Assembly: GCA_030524455.1 (NCBI GenBank)
Contig: JAUNGT010000002.1
Span: 69,089-133,088, forward strand
Origin: Eubacteriales bacterium
GTDB lineage: Bacteria > Bacillota > Clostridia > Lachnospirales > Lachnospiraceae
DNA length: 64,000 nucleotides
Direction of reading: 5' to 3'
Below the pieces are notes generated by a model that searched no databases, was not told the origin of the DNA, and was given only the letters and a program-made list of their open reading frames with translations. Positions 18,339 to 27,550 of this stretch are shown here, in pieces. Position 1 is the first letter of the stretch; each line of letters opens with the position of its first letter. Position numbers and translations under genes: made by a program.

Positions 18339-19627
18339 CGCCTTCCACCTCGTTTCTGCGGCCGGACAGCCGGAACGTCATCCCGGTCTGCCCGCGCTCT
18401 GTCTCTCCTGCAGTGCCCGGCGGCCGTCCCGGCAATGCGGCCGCTGGTCCAGGCCCACTGCAGATTGTAGCCGCCGCAGCGGCCGTCCACATCCAGAAGC
18501 TCCCCGCACAGATACAGTCCCGGAAGCCGCCTGGCCTCCAGCTCGTCCGTCATCTCCGACAGGGCGATCCCGCCCATACACACCTGGGCGTTCTCCACCG
18601 GATTTACACTGCACACCTGCACCGGAAGCCTTCGCATCCGTCCAAGCAGCGCAAAAATCCGCTTTTTCTCAGCCTCTGACACCTTATCCTGCGGCTTCCA
18701 GCCGTTCTCCGCCAGAAACAGCGCCGCCAGCTTTTTATGTAACATTCCCTCCGCCAGGAAGGAAACCGTCTTTCCAAGACATGCCTCATACTGGCTCCGG
18801 CAAAAGCTCTGCCACTCTGCCGTCCCCATTCCCGGGAAAAAATCCAGCAGGGCGCTGACCCTTTTCCCGCGCTCCAACGCCTCCGAAGCGTAGCGGGACA
18901 GCTGAAACACCGGGATCCCGGAAATTCCGTAGTCGGTCAGCTGCAGCTCCCCTGCCTCGCAGCAGAGCTCTTTTCCCTCCGCCAAAAGCGTCACCGCCGC
19001 CGGACAGCGCACCCCCGCCAGCGATTTAAAAAAACGCTCCCGGCAGCGCAGCGCCGTCAGCGCCGGAAGCATCTCATAGCCAAAAAGTCCCAGGGACCGG
19101 GCCAGCCCATAGCCGCCAAGCGCCTCCCTCGGAGGCGTCCCGGCGGGGCTGCCCCCGGCCAGCACCAGCGTGTCGAACCGGTATTTCTCCTCTCCGGCAA
19201 ACACCTCATAGCCGCCGCCCCGGCGCACAATCCGGTCAATCCGGCAGTCGCAGACAAGCTCTGCCCCGGCGCGCGCAAGCTCCGCCCGAAAAAAGTCCAG
19301 CACGGTGGAGGCCTGCCCGCTGTAAGGATAGAGATAGCCATTCTTCTCCGTCACATACAGCCCGCGCTCCCGGCAAAAGGCGAGCATCTGCTCTGTCCCA
19401 AACCGGGAAAAAAAGCCGGGCAGCCGCTCCCTGTCATGGCTCCTGTAGTCCCGCAGCGGGTCAAAATCCAGATTTCCCAGGTTGCAGCGGCCGTTTCCGG
19501 TCGCCAGAAGCTTGCGTCCCACCCGGTCCCGGCGCTCCAGTATCGTAACCTGCGCGCCCTGCTCTGCAGCGGCCAGCGCCGCCATCATCCCGGAGGCTCC
19601 GCCGCCGATAATCCCTGTACGCATCAT
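18335..19627 (-). CDS. BaiN/RdsA family NAD(P)/FAD-dependent oxidoreductase (HI0933-like)
   Basis: A 430-residue flavoprotein with the N-terminal FAD site GIIGGGASGMMAALAA, the family-specific GRKLLATGNGRCN, and the C-terminal LYLCGELLDVDGRCGGYNLQWAW motif. The family includes BaiN, reported in bile-acid dehydroxylation, but most members have unknown substrates. I start at the ATG at 19627, just after the preceding stop, with AGAGG upstream. Confidence 0.88.
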   Translation of the reverse strand: MMRTGIIGGGASGMMAALAAAEQGAQVTILERRDRVGRKLLATGNGRCNLGNLDFDPLRDYRSHDRERLPGFFSRFGTEQMLAFCRERGLYVTEKNGYLYPYSGQASTVLDFFRAELARAGAELVCDCRIDRIVRRGGGYEVFAGEEKYRFDTLVLAGGSPAGTPPREALGGYGLARSLGLFGYEMLPALTALRCRERFFKSLAGVRCPAAVTLLAEGKELCCEAGELQLTDYGISGIPVFQLSRYASEALERGKRVSALLDFFPGMGTAEWQSFCRSQYEACLGKTVSFLAEGMLHKKLAALFLAENGWKPQDKVSEAEKKRIFALLGRMRRLPVQVCSVNPVENAQVCMGGIALSEMTDELEARRLPGLYLCGELLDVDGRCGGYNLQWAWTSGRIAGTAAGHCRRDRARADRDDVPAVRPQKRGGRR

Positions 19628-19628
19628 A

Positions 19629-20240
19629 TCATAACCTCTCTGTCCAAACAAGAATAAATTCCAACAGCTCTGACAGCTGCTCCCGGGTCACTCCCTCCGC
19701 ACCGCGCAGCACCCAGGAGCGTTCCTTGGCGGGCAGGCTCCTGGCGTCGATGGCGGTGCGCCAAAACAGCGCCCCCGTATCCTGCTCGTAGGCGGTCACC
19801 ATGTGATCCTCCACGCAAAGGGTAAGCAGCCGGGCGCTCTCTTTCTTTTGGTAGCTTCTTTCCACCACAATCCTGCGGTCGGAAAAAGCGCTCAGCCGCT
19901 GTTGGCGCAGTCCCTTCTCCCGCTCCGACAGGGGCAGGGCCGACAGCTCCCGGTCCAGGCATTCCTCCAGCTCCCGCCGGGTCATCCCCACATACTTGGA
20001 GGGCAGGTCCACCGTCTCCCGGCTCTCCTGTCCGCTGTCCAAATCCAGACAGACCACCTCCATCCGCGCATCCGCAGCCAGACGGACGGAAAGGGAGGCC
20101 GCCGGAACAAAAGCTTCCTCCTCCTGCTCCACAGGAGGCCCGGGATAAAACGTCTCCTCCAGATACCGACGTCCCAAAAAACCTCCCGCAAACAGCAGGC
20201 AGGAATACAGAAAAAAGCCGATCCTCTTCAAACGACGCAT
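19629..20240 (-). CDS. Unknown membrane-anchored protein, faintly BofC-like
   Basis: About 203 residues: a basic N-terminus, one membrane segment (about residues 8-24, then FLGRR), and an extracytoplasmic region with an acidic stretch (EQEEEAF). The remainder has a helix (MTRRELEECLDREL) and a C-terminal beta-alpha module. The layout recalls BofC, which controls sigma-K processing in Bacillus, but this is only a resemblance of pattern. The ATG at 20240 has GAGG five to six bases upstream; an in-frame GTG at 20249 is an alternative. Its position after a SpoVB-like gene would fit a spore role. Function not assigned. Confidence 0.65.
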   Translation of the reverse strand: MRRLKRIGFFLYSCLLFAGGFLGRRYLEETFYPGPPVEQEEEAFVPAASLSVRLAADARMEVVCLDLDSGQESRETVDLPSKYVGMTRRELEECLDRELSALPLSEREKGLRQQRLSAFSDRRIVVERSYQKKESARLLTLCVEDHMVTAYEQDTGALFWRTAIDARSLPAKERSWVLRGAEGVTREQLSELLEFILVWTERL

Positions 20241-20286
20241 TTCTCTCACCTCATTTGAAGTATCGGCCTTTTTGTTTTATTTTATC

Positions 20287-21918
20287 CTACAAAAGCCGCA
20301 AAAGCCGCGCCGCTCTCACCAGATATTCCCCGCCCGGAAACAGTCTGAGCTCCCGACGGGACGCTCCCTTTAACAAAACCGCCAGAACAAAATACACGGC
20401 CAGGCCGACCAGCATACTGACGATGACTGTCGCCGCCGCCGGCGCTTTTGCCAGCAACAGCTTTGAAAACAGCAGGCATACCGCCGCCGTCACAGCGCCG
20501 CCGATGCAGGGCGCAAGAAGGATCCGGAGCCAGCTGACGGAAATCTTTAACCGCCGGCGCAGGATTGCAATCAGCAGCAGGCACAGCACGAAGGAGCCCA
20601 GAAGCTCCGCGCAGGCCGGACTGTAAAGCTGAAGCTTTAAAAGCGACTGCATCACATAAAAGCTCCCCAGACGCAGCGCCGTGCTCGCCGCCACGGCGGT
20701 CCAGAGACTATAGTACATCTCCATGGCAAACAGCACCGCGCCCATCATAAAGGCCAGTCCGCCGAAAATCAAGGAAAGACTGCAAACCTGCAGCGGCCCG
20801 GCCACATCCCCCGCCCCTTCCGCCGAAAACAGCGCCCGCAAAAGAGGCTCGGCCAGCACTGCGGTCAGCACTGCCGCCGGAACCAGATACAGCGCGCTGC
20901 AGCGCAGGGCAAGCATACACTTTTCCCGGCTCTTACGCAGGTTTCGGTTTAAAAAGCCGACCTTAAGCTCCGGCGTCATGCGCGCCGCAAGCCCCAGCGC
21001 TCCGGCCAGCAAAATCAGATGAAGGATGCGGCATTTTCCCTCATAGACACCCCAGGCGCCGGCGGACTCTGCCCCTGCGTACAGGGCCGTCTGGGCCAGC
21101 GCCCCGACGGCAAGGCAAAGCCCCGGCACGCAGACCGGCAGCGCATTCTTCCACACATTCCGGAAAAGCCAGGGCTCTGCTGGGCTGCTTTTTCGTCCCT
21201 CAAGCTCCACGTCCGCAATCGAGCGCCGGACCCCAAGCCAGACCGCCAGGGCTGCCGCCAGGCAAACCAGGCTCGCCGCCGGAAACGCCAGGGCTGCGCC
21301 CTTTGCCCCGTAGGCAGGCCCGTAGGAGGCGTTTTGAAGCAATGCGCCCACCTTTTCCCCGTAGGCCCCAAAAGGCCCTGCGGCCGCCGAGCCTGACACA
21401 AACAAAAGAAGCCCGAACAGTCCGGTCAGAGCCCGGGCTGCCTGTCCGCCGCCGAAGGCGTCCAGAACGCCCAGCAGCATCCAGAACAGCGTAAAGGGCG
21501 TCAGCGACAGAGCCAGCATACGGACAGCCATGACCGCCAGGGGCAGATGGAGGATGCTTTGGCAGACCGCCTTCGCTGCTCCCAGCATTACAGCGCTCAG
21601 GACAAGGCCGGATATCAGGCCGAAAAGGAGCGCTTTTCGGGCCGCCATCCGGGCGTCCCCCACTCCGCCGCGCTCCAGCCGGAAGCGGATTATCAGGCCG
21701 ACCGCCCGGTTTGCTCCCAGCCCAAAGAGGGAGAAAAAGAAAAAGGCAAGCTCCAGCGCTCCCATAAAATAGGCGCTTCCCTCGTCCCCGCACAGCGCCG
21801 CCATGCGCAGGGGCCACAGACAGCACAGCAGCACTCCTGCGCCGGACAGCAGTCCGTAAAATCCCTCCGGCAGCAAGAGCTGCCTTCCTCTTCTCCTGCG
21901 TTTTTTCTTACCAGCCAT
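20287..21918 (-). CDS. SpoVB-like/MVF family polysaccharide flippase
   Basis: A 543-residue integral membrane protein with about 12-14 hydrophobic segments, starting with a strongly basic N-terminus (GKKKRRRRGR). Topology and length fit the MATE-like MVF family, which includes SpoVB and MurJ and moves lipid-linked wall precursors across the membrane. Next to yqfC/yqfD a sporulation role is plausible, but MurJ-like function cannot be excluded. I start at 21918, after the ybeY stop; an upstream in-frame start at 21963 would overlap ybeY by 32 bases. Confidence 0.75.
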   Translation of the reverse strand: MAGKKKRRRRGRQLLLPEGFYGLLSGAGVLLCCLWPLRMAALCGDEGSAYFMGALELAFFFFSLFGLGANRAVGLIIRFRLERGGVGDARMAARKALLFGLISGLVLSAVMLGAAKAVCQSILHLPLAVMAVRMLALSLTPFTLFWMLLGVLDAFGGGQAARALTGLFGLLLFVSGSAAAGPFGAYGEKVGALLQNASYGPAYGAKGAALAFPAASLVCLAAALAVWLGVRRSIADVELEGRKSSPAEPWLFRNVWKNALPVCVPGLCLAVGALAQTALYAGAESAGAWGVYEGKCRILHLILLAGALGLAARMTPELKVGFLNRNLRKSREKCMLALRCSALYLVPAAVLTAVLAEPLLRALFSAEGAGDVAGPLQVCSLSLIFGGLAFMMGAVLFAMEMYYSLWTAVAASTALRLGSFYVMQSLLKLQLYSPACAELLGSFVLCLLLIAILRRRLKISVSWLRILLAPCIGGAVTAAVCLLFSKLLLAKAPAAATVIVSMLVGLAVYFVLAVLLKGASRRELRLFPGGEYLVRAARLLRLL

Positions 21919-21931
21919 AAAGCCAAAATCC

Positions 21932-22444
21932 TCATTCGTCCGCGCAGTCCCTGGTGAAGCCAAGGCCGCTCAAGATTTCTTCCTGTTTTTTCTCCATCAC
22001 GGCCGCCTCCCCGGGCGTCTCGTGGTCATAGCCGCACAGATGCAGCATGCTGTGCGCCACCAAAAAGGCGAATTCCCGCTTTCGGGAATGCCCGTAGCTC
22101 TCCGCCTGAGAGCCGATCCGATCCGCCGACAGGATGATGTCGCCCAGGATCAGCTCTCCGCTGTCCGGCTGGAAATAATCGGAAATATTGTCCTCCACCA
22201 CGGAAAAATCCGCCTCCCGCTCAAAGGGGATATTGGGAAAGCTCAGCACGTCCGTCTCCCGGTCGATCTCCCGGTACTCCCGGTTGTATCGGCGGATCCC
22301 TTCGCCGTCGGTGATCAGCACATTGATTTCGGTCTCGTAGGGACAGCCCTCCGCATCCAGCACCGCTTCCGCCACCCGGCGCGTCAGCGCCTCCGTGTCA
22401 AAGGGAAACTCCGTCTGTGTCTCGTTCTCCACATAAATGGTCAT
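21932..22444 (-). CDS. ybeY: Endoribonuclease YbeY (rRNA maturation factor)
   Basis: A 170-residue metalloprotein with the zinc motif HSMLHLCGYDH (HxxxHxxxxxH) near the C-terminus and the conserved NREYREIDRETDVLSFP. YbeY acts in 16S rRNA 3' end processing and ribosome quality control. The start ATG overlaps the phoH stop by 4 bases. The phoH-ybeY order is widespread in Firmicutes. Confidence 0.95.
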   Translation of the reverse strand: MTIYVENETQTEFPFDTEALTRRVAEAVLDAEGCPYETEINVLITDGEGIRRYNREYREIDRETDVLSFPNIPFEREADFSVVEDNISDYFQPDSGELILGDIILSADRIGSQAESYGHSRKREFAFLVAHSMLHLCGYDHETPGEAAVMEKKQEEILSGLGFTRDCADE

Positions 22445-23487
22445 CCTCGTTTGTCCCTCCCTGTCCTGCCGTGCTCCCGGACGCTGCCGCGCTCCTTTGC
22501 GATGCGCTTCACCTTCGCGTCCCGATAGGCCTGCTTTGCCTCGTAGCTCTCGTAGGCCTTGACAATCCTCTGCACCAGAGGGTGACGCACCACGTCCCGG
22601 CTTGTCAGGCTGCAAAAGCCGATGTCCTCCACGCCGGAGAGCACCTTTACCGCCACGTCCAGACCGGACTGGGCGCCGGGGGCAAGATCCTTCTGCGTCA
22701 TATCCCCGGTCACCACCACCTTGGAGCCAAAGCCGATCCGGGTCAGAAACATCTTCATCTGGGCGGGCGTGGTGTTCTGCGCCTCATCCAGAATAATATA
22801 GGCGTTGTCCAGCGTCCGGCCGCGCATATAGGCCAGGGGCGCCACCTCGATCAGCCCCTTCTCCATGTTTTTCTGGAAGCTCTCCGCCCCCATGATCTGA
22901 TAAAGGGCGTCGTAGAGGGGCCTCAGATAGGGATCCACCTTGCTCTGCAGATCGCCCGGCAAAAAGCCGAGCTTCTCCCCCGCCTCGATGGCGGGTCGGG
23001 TCAGGATGATCCGTTCCACCTCGTTGTTTTTAAAGGCGGTGATCGCCATCGCCATGGCAAGATAGGTCTTGCCCGTCCCGGCGGGTCCCAGCCCGAATAC
23101 GATCATTTTGTTCCGGATGGCATCCACATACTGCTTCTGCCCCAGTGTCTTTGGCTTGACCGGCTTGCCGCTGACCGTGTGACAGATCAGATCGCCGTCG
23201 ATCTCCAGTAAAGTATTTCCCTGATTTTCCATATGCGTTGCGATTGCGTAATCCACGTTCTGCTCCTGTATCTGATTGCCCCTGCGGGCCAGCTCCTGCA
23301 GCTCCTCCAGCACGGCCTGCGCCTTTTTGGCCTGGTTTTCTTCCCCGTAAATATGCACCGTGCCGTCCCGGTCGGTGATCTCTGCCTGAAAGGCTCTCTC
23401 CAGCTTTTTTAAATAGCAGTCAAACTGCCCGAAAATCGCGCCGATGTGAGCGCTGTCCAGCTCCATCGTCCTCTCCACTAATGCCAT
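22441..23487 (-). CDS. phoH: PhoH-like ATPase
   Basis: A 348-residue P-loop ATPase with an N-terminal KH-like region, the Walker A GPAGTGKTYLAMA, and Walker B IILDEAQN. PhoH proteins are linked to RNA metabolism; the exact activity is not settled. I prefer the ATG at 23487, which has GGAG seven bases upstream, over the ATG at 23493, which overlaps the yqfD stop. It is followed by ybeY. Confidence 0.93.
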   Translation of the reverse strand: MALVERTMELDSAHIGAIFGQFDCYLKKLERAFQAEITDRDGTVHIYGEENQAKKAQAVLEELQELARRGNQIQEQNVDYAIATHMENQGNTLLEIDGDLICHTVSGKPVKPKTLGQKQYVDAIRNKMIVFGLGPAGTGKTYLAMAMAITAFKNNEVERIILTRPAIEAGEKLGFLPGDLQSKVDPYLRPLYDALYQIMGAESFQKNMEKGLIEVAPLAYMRGRTLDNAYIILDEAQNTTPAQMKMFLTRIGFGSKVVVTGDMTQKDLAPGAQSGLDVAVKVLSGVEDIGFCSLTSRDVVRHPLVQRIVKAYESYEAKQAYRDAKVKRIAKERGSVREHGRTGRDKRG

Positions 23488-23489
23488 AT

Positions 23490-24737
23490 TCATGCTCCGT
23501 CCGGGGCGGTCCCTTCCTCCGCAAGTCCTGTTCGGTCCGCCGCCTGCAAAAATGCCGCCGCCTGTCGGAGAGTCAGCTCCCCCTCCAAAAGCAGCGCATC
23601 TGTTTTTCTTACTATTTTAACATCTTTTTGCGCAATTTGAACCCCTTTTTCCTCCAAAGCCGCAATTATTTTTTGGAAGCGCCCCTCCAACAGGCAAACG
23701 GCGCTTTCCCTGTCATATACGGCGTCCACCGGCAGATATTCCCTGCATCGGACCGTTCCCACAAAAACGGGCAAATCAATCTGTCCAAACAGACGCAGCC
23801 TCGTCTGCTGCTGCACCTGATCGCAGCAGACATAACGGCACTCCGCCCCCGGCAGCCGGTACCGCTTCTCCCCCAGTACCAGAAAATGCCAGGCTTTCTC
23901 CCGCCCGGTATAATTTTTATACTGATAGGCAAAGGGCTGCGTCAGCCTCAGCCCCTGGACATATTCGATCTCGATATCGCCGTTTGCCGTCACCGGCTCG
24001 TAGCTTCGCACCGTGCCGTCGTCGTTTGCCACCGGCACCAGACCGCTGATGAGCACCTGCCCCTTTTCCACGCTGTCCCCCGCCTTCACTCTGGGAACGC
24101 CGCTCCGGGTCAGGATCCGCACCACCTGCCCGTCATGAGCGGCGACAAGGTCCGCGCCGCCGGGATAGGCCGTTTCGTCCGCCTCCTGCTCCTGTAAGGT
24201 GGGGAGATCGTTTTCCCGGATCTGTATGGATATACGGCTCCCCTCCAGGCTCACGGAGGCCCATGTAATCTGAAAAAACGTCTCCCGCAGAGCCTCCTCC
24301 AGCCCGCCGGTGCTGACCCGGCTGCGGGGCGTCCCGTAGGAGACGCCTTCCTCCTTCAAGAAGGTGTAAAGCTCGTCGTCCGTAATCATCCGGTTCCCGG
24401 AAAGCTCTATGGCCCACACGAAACGGGACATGAAGACCAGAAACAGCAGGCACAGGATAAGGCCCGCCGCAAACATTTTTCTGCGCCGGACATCCCGCAC
24501 AAAAAAAGGCAGCCCCTTGCGCTCCAGGACGGCCACCCTTGTCTTTGTCTTGCGCACGATCTCCCGGAGAGCAAAAAAATCGGACAGCCCGATATACATC
24601 GTATAGCAGCCGCTGCCGCCCGAAAGCCCCCACAGCCAAATTCCCCGGTTGGTGCACAGATTCATAAAGCGCTCCGGGGAATAGCCCCAGACCCGTATTT
24701 TTACATAGCCCCTCAGATATCGCACGATTCCGATCAT
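23490..24737 (-). CDS. yqfD: Sporulation protein YqfD
   Basis: A 415-residue membrane-anchored protein. The first 90 residues are cytoplasmic (MIGIVRYLRGYVKIRVWG start), followed by one membrane helix (about 90-110) and a large extracytoplasmic region with beta-rich domains. YqfD is made in the mother cell under sigma-E and is needed for normal engulfment-stage sporulation in Bacillus. The GGAGG immediately before the ATG at 24737 fixes the start. It follows yqfC by 10 bases. Confidence 0.92.
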   Translation of the reverse strand: MIGIVRYLRGYVKIRVWGYSPERFMNLCTNRGIWLWGLSGGSGCYTMYIGLSDFFALREIVRKTKTRVAVLERKGLPFFVRDVRRRKMFAAGLILCLLFLVFMSRFVWAIELSGNRMITDDELYTFLKEEGVSYGTPRSRVSTGGLEEALRETFFQITWASVSLEGSRISIQIRENDLPTLQEQEADETAYPGGADLVAAHDGQVVRILTRSGVPRVKAGDSVEKGQVLISGLVPVANDDGTVRSYEPVTANGDIEIEYVQGLRLTQPFAYQYKNYTGREKAWHFLVLGEKRYRLPGAECRYVCCDQVQQQTRLRLFGQIDLPVFVGTVRCREYLPVDAVYDRESAVCLLEGRFQKIIAALEEKGVQIAQKDVKIVRKTDALLLEGELTLRQAAAFLQAADRTGLAEEGTAPDGA

Positions 24738-24747
24738 ACCGCCTCCG

Positions 24748-25029
24748 TCAAAGATATTGGATTTCGGAAATTTTTCCCTCAATTTTCATATCTTCATTGG
24801 TATAATAGGCAATCTTTAACCGGGAACCGCAGACTCTGATCCGGCAGGCCCTGCCCTGCAGCAAAATGGACTCCGGCGTATACTCCAGGATCCCCCTGTA
24901 ATTTTCCACCAGCACCTGCTGACAGCCCACGGCAGTGACGATGGAGGCTCCCAGCATCATGTCCCTGGGAAGTCTCAGAGAATCCGTCAGCAGCTCCTTT
25001 GCAGTTTTGGGATTGTTTTTTCTGCTCAT
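24748..25029 (-). CDS. yqfC: YabP/YqfC family sporulation protein
   Basis: A 93-residue beta-rich protein of the YabP/YqfC family. Typical features are LPRDMMLGA, a GILEYTPESILL beta stretch and GKISEIQYL at the C-terminus. In Bacillus yqfC and yqfD form a sigma-E-dependent sporulation operon, and the same pairing is seen here. Confidence 0.92.
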   Translation of the reverse strand: MSRKNNPKTAKELLTDSLRLPRDMMLGASIVTAVGCQQVLVENYRGILEYTPESILLQGRACRIRVCGSRLKIAYYTNEDMKIEGKISEIQYL

Positions 25030-25068
25030 GAAATATCATATGAGCCGCCGGGCGGTTCTAGTACCCCG

Positions 25069-25548
25069 TCATTTGTGATAAGGCTCGCCGCAGATGATCC
25101 GGAAGCTCCGGTACACCTGCTCCAGAAGGATCACCCGCATCAGCTGATGGGGAAAGGTCATATCCGAAAAGCTCAGGGAAAAATCCGCCCGCGAAAGCAC
25201 GCTTTTGGAAAGCCCCCAGGAGCCGCCGATCACAAAGCTTACGCTGCTTCTGCCCGACAGGCCCAGCAGGCGGATCTTCTCCGCAAGCCCGGGGCTGTCC
25301 AGCCTTTTGCCTCCGATGGCGAGGGCGACCACATACTCTCCGTCGCGGATCTGGGATAAAAGCCGGGAGCCCTCCCGCTCCAGGACGGCCTCCACCTGGG
25401 CAGGGGACGCATTCTCGTCCGTCCTCTCATCGGCCACCTCCACGATTTCCAGGCGGCAATAGCGCCCCAGCCGCTTTTGGTACTCGGCCGCCGCCTCCCG
25501 GAAAAAAGCTTCCTTAACCTTTCCCACCGCCAGGATCCGCACCCTCAT
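25069..25548 (-). CDS. rlmH: 23S rRNA (pseudouridine1915-N3)-methyltransferase RlmH
   Basis: A 159-residue SPOUT-family methyltransferase that modifies helix 69 of 23S rRNA. The knotted SAM-binding region is visible as FVIGGSWGLSKSVL, followed by LSFSDMTFPHQLMRVILLEQVYRSFRI. The C-terminal HK is retained. The start overlaps the preceding gene's stop by 4 bases. Confidence 0.96.
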   Translation of the reverse strand: MRVRILAVGKVKEAFFREAAAEYQKRLGRYCRLEIVEVADERTDENASPAQVEAVLEREGSRLLSQIRDGEYVVALAIGGKRLDSPGLAEKIRLLGLSGRSSVSFVIGGSWGLSKSVLSRADFSLSFSDMTFPHQLMRVILLEQVYRSFRIICGEPYHK

Positions 25549-26126
25549 TCGTCCCGGTAGATCCGGTCATACATCTCGTCCACGAAATGATCCAGATATT
25601 CCTCATTCAGATTTAAAAAATTCTCGGAAATCAAAAGCTTCATCTCGGCGGTCCGTTTAAAGTAGGCCGTCTCCGCTTCTTCCCCGTCTGCGATACCGCA
25701 GGCCGAATCGATTTTCTGACAGGACAGATTTTCCCGGCAGTAGCGCGTCAGCTCTTCCTTCAGCGCGCTTTCCCGCACCGCCTCCTTCGTCTGTTTTTTG
25801 TAGGAGGAAAAGGAATTGATTCCCATCGCAATGAATACGCCAAACAGCGTCCCCATCACGACAAAAACGCTCACCCGGGCTTCCGGCGCCAGCCGCAGAG
25901 GCAGCAGGCCAAGCACGAGCAGGATCACCAGCACAAGGCCGATGATTCCCACCGTCAGAAGTGTCCAGGCGCCGGATTTGAAATTTTCCGCCTTCCGGGC
26001 CGCCTCCTCGTATACGCCGCCGGACGCCTCCGGACGCAGCAGCCCGGAAGCATCCGCAGCAGGGCTGTCCGTGCGGATCTCCGTTTCCCCCCTGTATTCG
26101 CTCTCGTTCTTCGGACAACAAGGCAT
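25545..26126 (-). CDS. Unknown two-span membrane protein
   Basis: A 193-residue protein. The N-terminus holds a CC pair (MPCCPKNES), then come two membrane segments at about residues 50-73 and 81-97, and an acidic, helical cytoplasmic C-terminal half ending in HFVDEMYDRIYRDE. AGGAGGGG lies 8 bases before the ATG at 26126. It sits between nfnB and rlmH. I do not recognise a family; similar short membrane proteins are common in Lachnospiraceae. Confidence 0.7.
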   Translation of the reverse strand: MPCCPKNESEYRGETEIRTDSPAADASGLLRPEASGGVYEEAARKAENFKSGAWTLLTVGIIGLVLVILLVLGLLPLRLAPEARVSVFVVMGTLFGVFIAMGINSFSSYKKQTKEAVRESALKEELTRYCRENLSCQKIDSACGIADGEEAETAYFKRTAEMKLLISENFLNLNEEYLDHFVDEMYDRIYRDE

Positions 26127-26161
26127 CTTGAAGTCCCCTCCTTTTTCTTTTGTGCGCGAAC

Positions 26162-27550
26162 CTATTTGCCGGACAGGTACTCGTCGATTCCCTTCGCCGC
26201 CGCCTTTCCGGCTCCCATCGCAAGGATCACGGTGGCCGCGCCCGTCACCGCGTCTCCGCCTGCAAACACGGCGGTCTTGCTGGTCTGTCCGTCCTCTTCC
26301 CGGGCTACGATACACCGGTGCCGATTGACCTCAAGCCCCTCCGTCGTGGAGGAAATCAGCGGGTTGGGAGAGGTTCCGAGGGCCATGATCACGGTGTCGA
26401 GCTCCAGCGTAAACTCCGATCCGGGAATCGTCACCGGACGGCGTCTGCCGGAAGCGTCGGGCTCGCCCAGCTCCATGCGCACGCAGGTCATTCCCTTCAC
26501 CCAGCCCTTCTCATCCTCCAGGATCTCCACCGGGTTGGTCAGAAGGTCAAAGATAATGCCCTCCTCCTTCGCGTGGTGCACCTCCTCCACACGGGCAGGA
26601 AGCTCCTCCTCGCTGCGGCGGTACACGATATGTACCTCTGCGCCCAGACGCAGAGCGGTGCGGGCCGCGTCCATGGCCACGTTTCCGCCGCCTACCACGG
26701 CCACCTTCCGGCTCTTCATGATGGGCGTCGCAGAGCCCTCCTGGAAGGCCTTCATCAGGTTGCTTCTGGTCAGATACTCATTGGCGGAGAACACGCCGTT
26801 GGCATTCTCGCCGGGAATCCCCATGAATTTGGGAAGGCCCGCGCCGGAACCGATAAAGACGGCGGAGTAGCCTTCCTCCTCCATCAGCTCGTCGATGGTT
26901 ACGGACTTGCCGACAATCACATCCGTCTCGATCCGCACGCCAAGGGATTTCACGTTCTCAATCTCCTTGTGCACGACCTCCTCCTTGGGAAGACGGAACT
27001 CCGGGATTCCGTACACCAGCACGCCGCCGGGCTCATGCAGCGCCTCGAAAATCGTCACCTCATAGCCCATCCGCGCCAGATCCCCTGCGCAGGTCAGTCC
27101 TGCGGGGCCGGAGCCGATCACGGCCACCTTCTTGCCCTTCTTCTCACTTGCGCCCTCCGGGCGGATCCCGTTACTGCGGGCCCAGTCGGCCACAAAGCGC
27201 TCCAGCTTTCCGATGGAAACCGCCTCGCCCCTGATGCCGCGGACGCATTTGCCCTCGCACTGGCTCTCCTGGGGGCAAACCCGGCCGCAGACCGCCGGCA
27301 GGGCGCTGGAGCAGCTGATCACCTGATAGGCCGCCTCCATATCGCCGGCCTTGACCTTCTCGATAAAGCCGGGGATATCGATGGAAACGGGGCAGCCCTG
27401 CACGCAGCGCGCATTTTTGCAGTTTAAGCACCGCTGCGCCTCCTCCATTGCCTCCTCCTGATTGTAGCCGAGACATACCTCCTCAAAGTTGGCAGCCCTC
27501 ACCTTCGCGTCCTGCTCTCTGACAGGCACCTTTTTCATCATATCAGCCAT
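26162..27550 (-). CDS. nfnB: NADH-dependent ferredoxin:NADP+ oxidoreductase subunit B (GltD-like flavoprotein)
   Basis: A 462-residue iron-sulfur flavoprotein. The N-terminal domain carries the cysteines for two [4Fe-4S] clusters (CLNCKNARCVQGCP and CGRVCPQESQCEGKC). The FAD site is GSGPAGLTCAGDLA and the NADPH site GGGNVAMDAARTA. It is often named glutamate synthase small subunit, but the adjacent NfnA-type gene argues for NfnB of the NfnAB complex. NfnAB couples reduced ferredoxin and NADH to NADP+ reduction by flavin-based electron bifurcation. No glutamate synthase large subunit is nearby. Confidence 0.88.
   Translation of the reverse strand: MADMMKKVPVREQDAKVRAANFEEVCLGYNQEEAMEEAQRCLNCKNARCVQGCPVSIDIPGFIEKVKAGDMEAAYQVISCSSALPAVCGRVCPQESQCEGKCVRGIRGEAVSIGKLERFVADWARSNGIRPEGASEKKGKKVAVIGSGPAGLTCAGDLARMGYEVTIFEALHEPGGVLVYGIPEFRLPKEEVVHKEIENVKSLGVRIETDVIVGKSVTIDELMEEEGYSAVFIGSGAGLPKFMGIPGENANGVFSANEYLTRSNLMKAFQEGSATPIMKSRKVAVVGGGNVAMDAARTALRLGAEVHIVYRRSEEELPARVEEVHHAKEEGIIFDLLTNPVEILEDEKGWVKGMTCVRMELGEPDASGRRRPVTIPGSEFTLELDTVIMALGTSPNPLISSTTEGLEVNRHRCIVAREEDGQTSKTAVFAGGDAVTGAATVILAMGAGKAAAKGIDEYLSGK

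Noticed and set aside
25030..25068. Possible sigma-E promoter before yqfC
   Set aside because: A CATATGAT that resembles a sigma-E -10 is present, but I could not find a convincing -35 at the right distance.
26162..27550. Naming this gene glutamate synthase small subunit
   Set aside because: There is no large subunit nearby, and the adjacent ferredoxin-reductase-type gene makes the NfnAB reading better supported.
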